A stretch of DNA of 45,717 nt, from positions 1 through 45,717 of the forward strand of contig CALWJZ010000006.1 of assembly GCA_944381145.1 (NCBI GenBank), in the 5' to 3' direction. The notes beneath the pieces are model-generated. The model did not search any database. It was not told where the DNA came from and was given only the letters and a program-made list of their open reading frames with translations. The stretch comes from an uncultured Clostridia bacterium. Lineage in GTDB: Bacteria; Bacillota; Clostridia; Christensenellales; UBA1242. Shown here one piece after another: positions 17,760 to 24,929 of the stretch. The translations under genes and the position numbers were made by a program. The number at the start of each line of letters is the position of its first letter. The first letter of the stretch is position 1.

Positions 17760-17788
17760 ACACTTGAAAAATTTTCAAGTGTTTTTTT
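17760..17788 (+). terminator. dnaA terminator
   Basis: Near-perfect palindrome ACACTTGAAA...TTTCAAGTGT followed by seven T. It is followed by a T-rich microrepeat (TTTCTTTCAATTTTTTT twice) to about 17833. Confidence 0.85.
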
Positions 17789-18004
17789 CTTTCAATTTTT
17801 TTTCAATTTTTTTCTTTCAATTTTTTTTCTTTGCAAATTTATAAAGTAGTGTTATGTAAATTTTTTTTAGTATATACAAAACAATAAGTCATATAAATTA
17901 GGGAAATTGGGATTTTTATTTATTTACTTATTTTGGAAATGCAAAATTTGCATAAAAAATATTCATAAAACCAAAATAAATTAAATAAATAGGAGGTAAG
18001 AATA

Positions 18005-18433
18005 ATGGATGCAAATCTTAAAAAAGTGCTTTTGAATGTAGTGTACTACTCTTTGATTGCAGTAATGGTGGCATTTGAAGTATTCTTTATGATAACTCTT
18101 GCTAATGCTAGTATGGCTGTATGGGAAAAAGTTTGTTACTATATTCTATCGGGAGCGCTTGTAGGCGTAGTTGTTTATGACATAGTGTGTACTTGTTTAC
18201 ATAGACAAAAATATATTGCAGGATTTATACTTTATGTCGTAACGTTATGTTTGGTAATTTTGAGTTTGATTGTAATGGCTCTTAATTCTGCTAATGGTAG
18301 ATTACTAATAGATATTAGTGAAAGATTTTTCAGAATAATATTGTTTAGTTATTTAATCAATGCTTTGGCAGTTTTGATTTACTGTACAGGCGAAAAACTA
18401 ATTGTTCATGTAACAAATCGTGCAAAAAAATAG
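18005..18433 (+). CDS. Four-helix membrane protein of unknown function
   Basis: I do not recognise this 142-residue protein. Four hydrophobic segments are visible (about 13-33, 43-61, 70-93 and 107-127), separated by short polar loops, with a basic C-terminus NRAKK. There is no signal-peptide cleavage motif and no catalytic-looking cluster. The start is supported by a full AGGAGGT at 17991-17997, 7 nt before the ATG. It lies alone between the dnaA and metG terminators, so it is transcribed as a single gene. Confidence 0.8.
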   Translation: MDANLKKVLLNVVYYSLIAVMVAFEVFFMITLANASMAVWEKVCYYILSGALVGVVVYDIVCTCLHRQKYIAGFILYVVTLCLVILSLIVMALNSANGRLLIDISERFFRIILFSYLINALAVLIYCTGEKLIVHVTNRAKK

Positions 18434-18442
18434 TATAAAAAC

Positions 18443-18479
18443 AAAAAAACTTATCAATAAGCACTTGATAAGTTTTTTT
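18443..18479 (+). terminator. Terminator after the four-helix membrane protein
   Basis: Fifteen-pair A/T-flanked stem AAAAAAACTTATCAA / TTGATAAGTTTTTTT with a short loop. Confidence 0.85.
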
Positions 18480-18500
18480 GTATACAAATTTGTATACAAA
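18477..18500. promoter_or_regulatory. Perfect 24-bp palindrome upstream of metG
   Basis: Two copies of the self-complementary 10-mer TTGTATACAA (18478-18487 and 18490-18499) are separated by two bases, and the flanking T/A also pair. It lies about 34 bp before the metG -10 and overlaps the tail of the preceding terminator. It could be an operator or a second hairpin. Confidence 0.5.
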
Positions 18501-18533
18501 GTATGTTTGGCTATTGCTTTACAAATTCAAAAT

Positions 18534-18539
18534 TATAAT
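18534..18539 (+). promoter_or_regulatory. metG -10 element
   Basis: A consensus TATAAT 35 nt before the metG ATG; no good -35 is seen at 16-18 bp. AAGGTGA provides the ribosome binding site. Confidence 0.4.
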
Positions 18540-18574
18540 ATATACTCAATGTATTAATTTTGTAAGGTGATAAT

Positions 18575-20578
18575 ATGTTTGATTACGGGGACGAAAAATT
18601 AAAGCGAATGCTTGACAATAGACCTAAGGCTCCAAAAAGGGCTGTGGTAACTGGTGGTATGCCATATGGAAATAAAGACTTGCATTATGGACATGTATTG
18701 GGAATGTTTCTATATGCAGATTTTATGGCAAGATTTTTGAGAGATAGAATTGGCAAAGATAATGTGATTTTTGTGTCAGGAACCGATTGCTATGGTTCTC
18801 CAGCATTAGAAACATATCGAAAAAAATGTGATAATGGATATACGGGTTCTATTGAAGATATGGTACGAGAATACCATGAAAGACACAAAGAAGATTTGAA
18901 AAAATTCGAAATATCATTAAATTTCTTTGGTGCAAGTGCAATTGGTGAGGCAGTACCATTTCATAACCAGGTAAGTGCAGATATTTTCAATAAATTGTAT
19001 GACAACGGTTGCTTAAAGAAAATGTCAACATTGCAATTTTTTGATGAAGAGAAAAATACATTCTTGAATGGAAGACAAGTTGTTGGAAAGTGCCCTTATG
19101 AAAATTGTGCAAGCGAAAAGGGATATGCTGATGAATGTGATTTGGGACATCAGTATATGCCTAAGGAATTGATTGATCCAATAAGTACATTGAGTGGCAA
19201 AAAGCCTGTTTTGAAAGAAATCACAAATTGGTATTTTGATATGCCTAAATATTTGGATTTATTGAATGACTGGTTGGAATTAGAAGAAAAAACCGAACTT
19301 AGACCATTTGTCGCAAAAGAACTAAAAGAATTTTTGAAAAAACCAGAAATTTATATAAAAAAAGACCAAATAGACAAGTTCGAAGAAGTTAGATTTCTAT
19401 TGCCAATATTTGAGTTTAGAGAAGAAAAAAGCAAAGCGTCTTTTGTTCTTGTTTTTGATAAACTTGAAAATAGAGAATATGCTGACGAAATATTGACTAG
19501 CAATGGCATTAGGTATAGAAATGGCAAAACTCTAACACCTTTTCGACTAAGTGGCAATATCTCTTGGGGGGTGCCTGTTCCAGTAAAAGATGGGCTCAAA
19601 GATTTGACTTTTTATGTTTGGCCAGAAAGTTTATGGGCGCCAATAAGTTTTACAAAAACTTATCTAAATAAAATTAACAAATTAGACACTTGGAAAGATT
19701 ATTGGTGTCGAAAAGATAGTTATATTTATCAGGTTTTGGGCGAAGATAATATGTATTTTTATGGTCCCGTTCAGCATGCAATGTGGTTGTGTACTCAAGA
19801 TAATACGCCTACTGTAGATGTTCCTAATGGTGAATTGCAAATGTCTCATCTAATAGTAAATAAACATTCGCTTTTCTTAGGGAACAAAGCAAGTAGTTCG
19901 GGAAACATAAAACCACCTAAACCAGAAGAGTTGCTTAAATATTATACTGTTGATCAATTGCGTATGCATTTTTTGGGTTTGAATGTTGGAAATACTTCTT
20001 CTTCATTCATGCCGAAGCCTTTTGATCCAGATGCAAAAGTTGATGATGTAGATCCTGTAATCAAAGATGGAAATTTGCTCACAAATGTTTATAATAGAAT
20101 TCTTAGAACATTGTTCTACACATGGCAATCAAAATTTGATGGTGTTGTACCTAATAGAGAAATTAGTATCGATATTTTGAAAACTTCGACAATGACAATT
20201 TTGAAATATGAAAAATTGATGTTTGATAATAAATTTCATATGGTTATGTATGAGTTGGATAATTATATCAGAAATATAAACAAGTATTGGGTTGCAAACA
20301 TAAAAACATCTGAAAATGATTTGGAAAAATTATCTCAACTAATTGCAGATACTTTGCATATGTGCAAAGTGGCTATGGTTCTTCTTCATCCAGTGTGTCC
20401 AAAGAATATCGAAAAATTAGCAGAAGATTTGAAAGTTTCGTTAGACATATTTGATTGGAATACTATAAATGAACCAATTTATAATTTTGTATCTGATAAA
20501 TTTAATTATAGACCAAAATTTATAGAGTCCAAATATGATTTTTTTGCAAAGCATTCAAGTCAATTAAATTTTGACTAA
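18575..20578 (+). CDS. metG: Methionyl-tRNA synthetase-family protein, divergent
   Basis: Class I synthetase of the MetRS type, 667 residues. HIGH-type motif HYGH at 37-40; a zinc-knuckle-like insert beginning CPYENC and continuing to ECDLGH; an active-site-side segment MYFYGPVQHAMW; and an anticodon-domain-like helix block with YIRNINKYWVA. The second signature is not KMSKS: Lys438 begins K-A-S-S-S, so the second lysine (K335 in E. coli) is replaced by Ser441. No C-terminal tRNA-binding (EMAP) domain is present. It may be the cell's MetRS or a diverged paralogue; the sequence alone does not decide. Confidence 0.75.
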   Translation: MFDYGDEKLKRMLDNRPKAPKRAVVTGGMPYGNKDLHYGHVLGMFLYADFMARFLRDRIGKDNVIFVSGTDCYGSPALETYRKKCDNGYTGSIEDMVREYHERHKEDLKKFEISLNFFGASAIGEAVPFHNQVSADIFNKLYDNGCLKKMSTLQFFDEEKNTFLNGRQVVGKCPYENCASEKGYADECDLGHQYMPKELIDPISTLSGKKPVLKEITNWYFDMPKYLDLLNDWLELEEKTELRPFVAKELKEFLKKPEIYIKKDQIDKFEEVRFLLPIFEFREEKSKASFVLVFDKLENREYADEILTSNGIRYRNGKTLTPFRLSGNISWGVPVPVKDGLKDLTFYVWPESLWAPISFTKTYLNKINKLDTWKDYWCRKDSYIYQVLGEDNMYFYGPVQHAMWLCTQDNTPTVDVPNGELQMSHLIVNKHSLFLGNKASSSGNIKPPKPEELLKYYTVDQLRMHFLGLNVGNTSSSFMPKPFDPDAKVDDVDPVIKDGNLLTNVYNRILRTLFYTWQSKFDGVVPNREISIDILKTSTMTILKYEKLMFDNKFHMVMYELDNYIRNINKYWVANIKTSENDLEKLSQLIADTLHMCKVAMVLLHPVCPKNIEKLAEDLKVSLDIFDWNTINEPIYNFVSDKFNYRPKFIESKYDFFAKHSSQLNFD

Positions 20579-20631
20579 AAAAGACTAGTCATTGAAGTGA
20601 AAACAAAACGCTTCAAACTAGTCTTTTTTTG
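20577..20631 (+). terminator. metG terminator
   Basis: AAGACTAGT (20581-20589) pairs with ACTAGTCTT (20617-20625); an inner TTGAAG/CTTCAA stem extends the hairpin, and a run of T follows. Confidence 0.85.
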
Positions 20632-20651
20632 TTTTTGATTGTTTCTAAATA

Positions 20652-20867
20652 TCAAATATCAATTATTAAAGATGATATCGTTTTTACACCTGCAAGAAAA
20701 CCTTGTTTGAAATCTTCACTTTGTGTATATACATCACTTGTTGCATATTTCAAATTTTCAAATTCGTGTATAATCTTTCTCATTTCTACATATTTTTCGT
20801 ACAATTTTTCTTCAAATGAAAATTCATCTCGTATATATCTTTCATAATTTTTATTTTTTTCAAACAT
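20652..20867 (-). CDS. Small charged helical protein divergent from an XRE regulator
   Basis: This 71-residue protein has no confident family. It is rich in E, K and aromatic residues and predicted largely helical. The C-terminal FKQGFLAGVKTISSLII resembles the end of small Clostridia proteins of the DUF6809 kind, but that is a weak impression. AGGAG lies 7 nt before the ATG. It faces the XRE gene across an 81-bp region with two identical inverted repeats and a minus-strand promoter (-10 TATAAT at 20921-20916). Its regulation by that XRE protein is therefore likely. Confidence 0.75.
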   Translation of the reverse strand: MFEKNKNYERYIRDEFSFEEKLYEKYVEMRKIIHEFENLKYATSDVYTQSEDFKQGFLAGVKTISSLIIDI

Positions 20868-20892
20868 TTTTATTCTCCTATGATGTTTTAAA

Positions 20893-20934
20893 CAGTTTAA
20901 AACTGATTTATAATTATTATACAGTTTAAAACTG
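20893..20934. promoter_or_regulatory. Twin operators and overlapping divergent promoters
   Basis: CAGTTTAAAACTG, an inverted repeat with one central base, occurs at 20893-20905 and again at 20922-20934, with centres 29 bp apart. The right copy lies in the 17-bp spacer of the leftward promoter (TTGCAT at 20944-20939, TATAAT at 20921-20916). The left copy lies in the spacer of the rightward one (-10 TATAAT at 20909-20914, weak -35). The arrangement suggests control of both genes by the XRE protein. Confidence 0.7.
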
Positions 20935-20948
20935 CATAATGCAAGTAT

Positions 20949-21182
20949 ATGGAAAAGAATAATTTTAATGAAATCTATAAATATTTACAAAACTTTGCCA
21001 AAAATTTAAAAGCAGAAAGATTATCAAGAAATTTAACACAAAAGCAAGTATCAATAATGCTTGATATCAAACCACAAAGTTATCAGGCATATGAAAATGG
21101 TGTTTCGATGCCTAATGTTGTTAATTTATTGAAACTTGCTGTAATTTTTGATTTGTCTATTGATGAATTATTTGAATTATAG
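20949..21182 (+). CDS. XRE-family transcriptional regulator
   Basis: A 77-residue single-domain DNA-binding protein. The helix-turn-helix spans about 19-73: RLSRNLTQKQVSIMLDIKPQ, then SYQAYENGVSMPN, ending SIDELF, the typical close of this family. There is no effector domain, so it is probably a simple autoregulator. No Shine-Dalgarno precedes the ATG, and CATAAT ends 8 nt upstream, so a leaderless transcript is possible. It is followed by its own terminator. The divergent partner and the operators between them suggest a two-gene switch or a toxin-antitoxin-like pair; the sequence does not tell which. Confidence 0.9.
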   Translation: MEKNNFNEIYKYLQNFAKNLKAERLSRNLTQKQVSIMLDIKPQSYQAYENGVSMPNVVNLLKLAVIFDLSIDELFEL

Positions 21183-21257
21183 ATACTTTTGAATAATTTG
21201 GGATATAGTACGATATTAATTTTTTGAAAATTAGTATTATATAGAGGTTGAAAACTC

Positions 21258-21287
21258 AAGATAGTTAAATGCTCTATCTATTTTTTG
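21258..21287 (+). terminator. Terminator of the XRE gene
   Basis: Short AGATAG/CTATCT stem followed by ATTTTTT. Confidence 0.55.
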
Positions 21288-21303
21288 TATATAGGCAAAT
21301 ATT

Positions 21304-21346
21304 AAAAAAGCGACAAATATTATTAATAAAATTTTGTCGCTTTTTT
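21304..21346. terminator. Bidirectional terminator between the XRE gene and the YhhN gene
   Basis: AAAAAAGCGACAAA pairs with TTTGTCGCTTTTTT; U-tracts arise in both directions, fitting the convergent genes on either side. Confidence 0.85.
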
Positions 21347-21362
21347 GTTTGTAAATATTAAA

Positions 21363-22070
21363 TTACAAAATCATAATTACTGCTAATAGCATTATTTGTG
21401 CTGAGTAATAAAGAATATGATTCAATATGATTAGAAGTTTATTATTAATTTTTCCACCAAAATATTGAAAAGAAAGAATTATGTCTGACAAGAAGAACAA
21501 AATCATTCCGACAAATGCAAGCCATGGTAGTCCACCAACAATTAGCAATACAAGAGAATAAACAGTCATGAATGATAAAATCATTGTATATGCAACAGTT
21601 TGCCATAAAAATTTGCCGAAATTAAGTTTCATTTTTTTGCTAGATAATGTTATCGCTATAGTAAGAATAAGAGCAGATGCTATTGACACAAGGATAGGCA
21701 AAAGTAAATCGACATATAAATTGATTGCATATAGACTAAAAGCAGAGAAGTAGAATAAATGCCCCAAACCAAAACTTAGCATTCCTGAATTTAAATATAT
21801 CTTATCATTATCATATATTACTTTCAAATCAAGCAATATATCTCCTAACAATCCCAAAAGCAATCCAATACCTATAAGGCAAGCAACAATTTTTATTTCC
21901 TGACTTGCATCAAGTAGAGCAAGAGAGACAAATGCACTTGCGACAAAGCCAAAAGAAGCAAGTGTTTTGAAAAGCAACGCTATAAGTCCACCAACTTTTG
22001 CTCTTACAATTACAAAAATGACTGCAAGTAGAGAACATATACTAAGCAAAACAATTTGTAAGTTTTCCAT
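21363..22070 (-). CDS. YhhN (TMEM86) family membrane protein, lysoplasmalogenase-like
   Basis: A 235-residue polytopic membrane protein with about eight helices. It matches the YhhN family by the paired intramembrane motifs LGLLGDILLDL and FFLSDIILSFQYFG, whose acidic residues are thought to be catalytic, plus FGLGHLFYFSAF between them. Animal TMEM86 and some bacterial relatives hydrolyse lysoplasmalogens, which would fit an anaerobe with plasmalogen lipids, but this is family inference. GGAG lies about 8 nt before the ATG. A candidate promoter (TATACT at 22100-22095, extended TGT) is close upstream, and a separate promoter-terminator unit lies further up. Confidence 0.8.
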   Translation of the reverse strand: MENLQIVLLSICSLLAVIFVIVRAKVGGLIALLFKTLASFGFVASAFVSLALLDASQEIKIVACLIGIGLLLGLLGDILLDLKVIYDNDKIYLNSGMLSFGLGHLFYFSAFSLYAINLYVDLLLPILVSIASALILTIAITLSSKKMKLNFGKFLWQTVAYTMILSFMTVYSLVLLIVGGLPWLAFVGMILFFLSDIILSFQYFGGKINNKLLIILNHILYYSAQIMLLAVIMIL

Positions 22071-22141
22071 ATTTCCATCTCCAAAGTTTTTTCTAGTATA
22101 ACAAACAAATTGGAAATGGTCTAATAATTTAAATTATATAA

Positions 22142-22202
22142 AAATAAAAAAACACTTGAAGACGCACAAATTAATGTCTAATCTCCAAGTGTTTTGCTTA
22201 AT
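22142..22202 (-). ncRNA. Candidate ~60-nt hairpin RNA or attenuated leader
   Basis: Transcription from the consensus promoter at 22237-22209 should start near 22202. After about 7 nt the RNA enters the stem AAAACACTTG / CAAGTGTTTT (22195-22186 with 22158-22149), with an inner AGAC/GTCT pairing, and then a U-rich tail. It encodes no open frame. It could be a stand-alone small RNA or a terminated leader of the YhhN gene, whose ATG is 72 nt further on. Confidence 0.5.
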
Positions 22203-22208
22203 AAGTAT

Positions 22209-22237
22209 ATTATAGCATATTTTCTATAATTTGTCAA
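22209..22237 (-). promoter_or_regulatory. Consensus sigma-A promoter in the uppP-YhhN gap
   Basis: Minus-strand TTGACA (22237-22232), exactly 17 bp, then extended TGC-TATAAT (22214-22209): all twelve consensus bases match. It is one of only two such perfect promoters noticed in the window. Confidence 0.8.
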
Positions 22238-22252
22238 TAATTTTTTGAAAAA

Positions 22253-22282
22253 AATAAAAAATACTTTTCGGTATTTTTTATT
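22253..22282 (-). terminator. uppP terminator
   Basis: Twelve-pair stem AATAAAAAATAC/GTATTTTTTATT with a TTTTCG loop, about 150 nt beyond the uppP stop in the leftward direction. The A/T arms would also work rightward. Confidence 0.6.
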
Positions 22283-22434
22283 TGATTATCACTTGTGAAA
22301 AAGTTTTTTGTTTATAAAATTATAATAATATAAAATAAATTTTTATTATAAATTTTGATTATTGGGAACTTTTTAATTTAAAATTTACAATATTGTTGTT
22401 AGTTTAACTATTTTTCTATGAAATAAATGTTTAT

Positions 22435-23256
22435 TTAAAATAAATGAAAGAAAAGAGAGTTTAAAATAAGAAAAGTTGATAAAGCAAACAAATAATAACT
22501 AAAATATTGAAGTTTGCAACGTTTAACAAACTCAACCATGACTTTGATACAAAGTAGTCCTACAACAAAACATAATATAAATGCAACAATTATTCCAGGA
22601 ATATTTACACCTGAAAGAGTTGCTCCATCTATAATTTCTAGTAGTAAACTACCTATTATAATAGGTATGCTTATCAAAAAAGAATATTTTGCACTAATTT
22701 GGTCGCAACCCAAAATTCTTGATGTTGCTATGGTTGTTCCACTTCTACTTATACCAGGAATACAAGCAATACCTTGTGATACACCAATAATAATTGCTTG
22801 AGTGTATGTTAGTGGTAAATTTTGCATATATTCCGAATAATTGATTGTAGAAGAATTTTCAATTACTCCAATTTTCTTTTTTTTGTTAGCAACTATATCA
22901 CTTACGATTAGCAAAATACCTGTAATTACAAAAAATATACTTATGTAATCTCCACCAAATCCTAAATCAATTATAGGTTTGATTGCTAGAACAACCAAAC
23001 AAGTAAAAATAGTTGTTACTAATAATTTTCTATTTGTATGACACAGTGGGTGAGTAATTAAAATCCAAATATCTTTTCTGTAATAAATAAGTACAGCAAG
23101 TAATGTTGCAAGGTGCAATAGAATACTCAATATTACAGTATTGTCTTCTATTCCAAAGATTTCGTACAAAACTACCAAATGTCCACTACTACTAACAGGA
23201 AGAAATTCGGTCAAACCTTGTATAATTCCTAGTATTATCAAAATCCAAAAACCCAT
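22435..23256 (-). CDS. uppP: Undecaprenyl-diphosphatase UppP (BacA)
   Basis: Dephosphorylates undecaprenyl diphosphate at the membrane, recycling the lipid carrier for peptidoglycan and teichoic acid synthesis; it is associated with bacitracin tolerance. The 273 residues carry the two signatures GLTEFLPVSSSGHL (14-27) and GVSQGIACIPGISRSGTT, among about eight membrane segments. The start ATG has AGAGG upstream. A good promoter precedes it (TTGACT at 23324-23319, 17 bp, extended TGG-TACAAT at 23301-23296). It is transcribed alone, divergently from ychF. Confidence 0.97.
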   Translation of the reverse strand: MGFWILIILGIIQGLTEFLPVSSSGHLVVLYEIFGIEDNTVILSILLHLATLLAVLIYYRKDIWILITHPLCHTNRKLLVTTIFTCLVVLAIKPIIDLGFGGDYISIFFVITGILLIVSDIVANKKKKIGVIENSSTINYSEYMQNLPLTYTQAIIIGVSQGIACIPGISRSGTTIATSRILGCDQISAKYSFLISIPIIIGSLLLEIIDGATLSGVNIPGIIVAFILCFVVGLLCIKVMVEFVKRCKLQYFSYYLFALSTFLILNSLFFHLF

Positions 23257-23295
23257 ATAAACCTCTATTGTTTAATTGTAAATATAATACGTTTG

Positions 23296-23324
23296 ATTGT
23301 ACCAAAATATTATTTCAAAGTCAA
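23296..23324 (-). promoter_or_regulatory. uppP promoter
   Basis: TTGACT, 17-bp spacer, extended TGG-TACAAT on the minus strand. Confidence 0.7.
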
Positions 23325-23375
23325 GACTATATTTCTTTTTTTATTATTTTGCTATTAAAAATTATTTTTTTGTGT

Positions 23376-23381
23376 TAGAAT
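23376..23381 (+). promoter_or_regulatory. ychF -10 element
   Basis: Extended TGT-TAGAAT with a weak -35; a leader of about 20 nt carries TTAGGAG before the ychF ATG. Confidence 0.45.
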
Positions 23382-23408
23382 AGATAGACGTTTATTAGGA
23401 GATATATT

Positions 23409-24503
23409 ATGAAAGTTGGAATAGTTGGACTACCAAATGTAGGAAAAAGCACTTTATTTAATGCAATTACAAAGAAAAAAATACCTAGCGAAAACTATCC
23501 TTTTTGTACTATTGAGCCAAATGTGGCAATTGTAGGAGTTCCAGACAATAGATTGGAAGTTTTGGGGAAAATGTACAATACAAAAAAAATTACGCCAGCA
23601 ATTCTGGAAGTTGTGGATATTGCAGGTTTGGTCAAGGGTGCGTCGAAAGGAGAAGGACTGGGCAATAAATTTCTTAGTCATATAAGAGAAGTCGATGCAA
23701 TAATTCATGTTGTTAGATGTTTTGAAAATGCAAAAATAATTCACGTAGAAGGCAGTATAGACCCAGTAAGAGATGTGGAAGAAATCAATTTGGAACTAAT
23801 CCTTGCTGACCTTGAGAGCGTAAACAAAAGACTTGAAAAATCTACAAAATCTCTTAGAAATGGGGATAAAAAACTAAGTTTGGAATGCGATTTGCTAAAC
23901 AAACTAAAAAATTTACTTGAAAATGAAAAACCAGTTAGAGCATATAATGCAAATGACGATGAGAAAGAATTAATAAAGAGTTTTTTCTTAATTACTAGCA
24001 AACCTGTTATATATTGTGCAAATATTTCTGAAGTGGGCAATACAAATGCGCAAGAAGCAGAAAATGTGGCAAAACTAAAAGATTTGGCATCAAAAGATAA
24101 TTCAGAAGTTATAGTTGTTTCAGCGAAGATGGAAGAAGAGTTGTGCGAGTTAGACGATGATGAAAGAGAGTTGTTCAAAGCAGAACTTGGTATACAAAGT
24201 TTTGGACTAGACAAACTAGTCGTTGCAGGATACAAAGCGTTGGGTTTGATTTCTTATTTGACAGCAGGAGAACAGGAAGTTAGGGCTTGGACTATTACAA
24301 AAGGAACAAAAGCTCCTGGTGCAGCAGGTAAAATTCACACCGATTTCGAAAAGGGATTTATAAAAGCAGAAGTTATTGATTATGACGAATTGGTGCGTCT
24401 TGGAAATTATAATCTTGCCAAAGAAAAAGGGCTTGTCAGAATTGAAGGCAAAGACTACGAAGTAAAAGATGGCGATGTCATGTTGTTTAGATTTAATGTA
24501 TAG
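23409..24503 (+). CDS. ychF: Redox-regulated ATPase YchF (Ola1 family)
   Basis: Obg-related P-loop protein that prefers ATP and associates with ribosomes. At 364 residues it has the standard length. P-loop GLPNVGKS near residue 7-14, G3 motif DIAGLVKGASKGEGLGN, and the altered G4 region NISEVG in place of NKxD, which explains loss of GTP specificity. The C-terminal TGS domain contains RAWTITKGTKAPGAAGKIH. AGGAG lies 7 nt before the ATG. An unknown 102-residue gene follows after 8 nt. Confidence 0.97.
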   Translation: MKVGIVGLPNVGKSTLFNAITKKKIPSENYPFCTIEPNVAIVGVPDNRLEVLGKMYNTKKITPAILEVVDIAGLVKGASKGEGLGNKFLSHIREVDAIIHVVRCFENAKIIHVEGSIDPVRDVEEINLELILADLESVNKRLEKSTKSLRNGDKKLSLECDLLNKLKNLLENEKPVRAYNANDDEKELIKSFFLITSKPVIYCANISEVGNTNAQEAENVAKLKDLASKDNSEVIVVSAKMEEELCELDDDERELFKAELGIQSFGLDKLVVAGYKALGLISYLTAGEQEVRAWTITKGTKAPGAAGKIHTDFEKGFIKAEVIDYDELVRLGNYNLAKEKGLVRIEGKDYEVKDGDVMLFRFNV

Positions 24504-24511
24504 GTGACATT

Positions 24512-24820
24512 ATGAAAGAAAGATTTTTAGAAGAAGATATCAATGTTTGCATCAAGCAAAAATCAGGACAAGTACTGATGAATGAAGATTGTTGTACTGT
24601 TGTGAATTTTGTGCTTAAAAACAATGGTGATTTGGCTTCAAGTTTTTTTGGTAATCATAATTTGGATATTGTAAAAGCGATTGAAAAAGGATATAAGATT
24701 TATTTTCGAAAGTTAAAAAAAGAATTGAAGCATCAAAAGGCTATAGAAAAAACAAATGCAGTTTCTATAAATTTGCAAAAAGAGAAATTGGATTTTGAAA
24801 ATGTAAACAAATTGAATTAG
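24512..24820 (+). CDS. Unknown 102-residue protein co-transcribed with ychF
   Basis: I do not recognise a family. It begins MKERFLEEDINVCIKQKSGQ, has a hydrophobic middle that is too short and polar for a membrane segment, and ends in a Lys-rich, probably helical tail (about 60-102). Codon use and amino-acid bias match the neighbours. The ATG follows the ychF stop by 8 nt with only GGTGA as a possible ribosome site, so translation may be coupled. A GACAAATATTTGTC palindrome begins on its last base (24820-24833). Confidence 0.65.
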   Translation: MKERFLEEDINVCIKQKSGQVLMNEDCCTVVNFVLKNNGDLASSFFGNHNLDIVKAIEKGYKIYFRKLKKELKHQKAIEKTNAVSINLQKEKLDFENVNKLN

Positions 24821-24929
24821 ACAAATATTTGTCAAGCAAAAACTAATATATACAAAACTAAATTAATCTTGTAAATTATCAAAAAATGCAAAATATTTTA
24901 TAGAAGTTTTTAGATATAGAGGAATAATT

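Larger units (their letters stand above)
22071..22434. other. Intergenic region between the YhhN gene and uppP
   Basis: Read leftward it holds: a terminator at 22282-22253, a consensus promoter at 22237-22209, a hairpin/terminator at 22195-22149, and a proximal -10 at 22100-22095. The part from about 22290 to 22434 is plain AT-rich sequence in which I see nothing. Confidence 0.6.

Noticed and set aside
17750..18004. oriC downstream of dnaA
   Set aside because: The region has a terminator and T-rich microrepeats but no cluster of DnaA boxes.
23741..24235. Minus-strand open frame inside ychF
   Set aside because: Ser/Phe-rich shadow of a conserved gene with normal codon pattern on the plus strand; no start signals.
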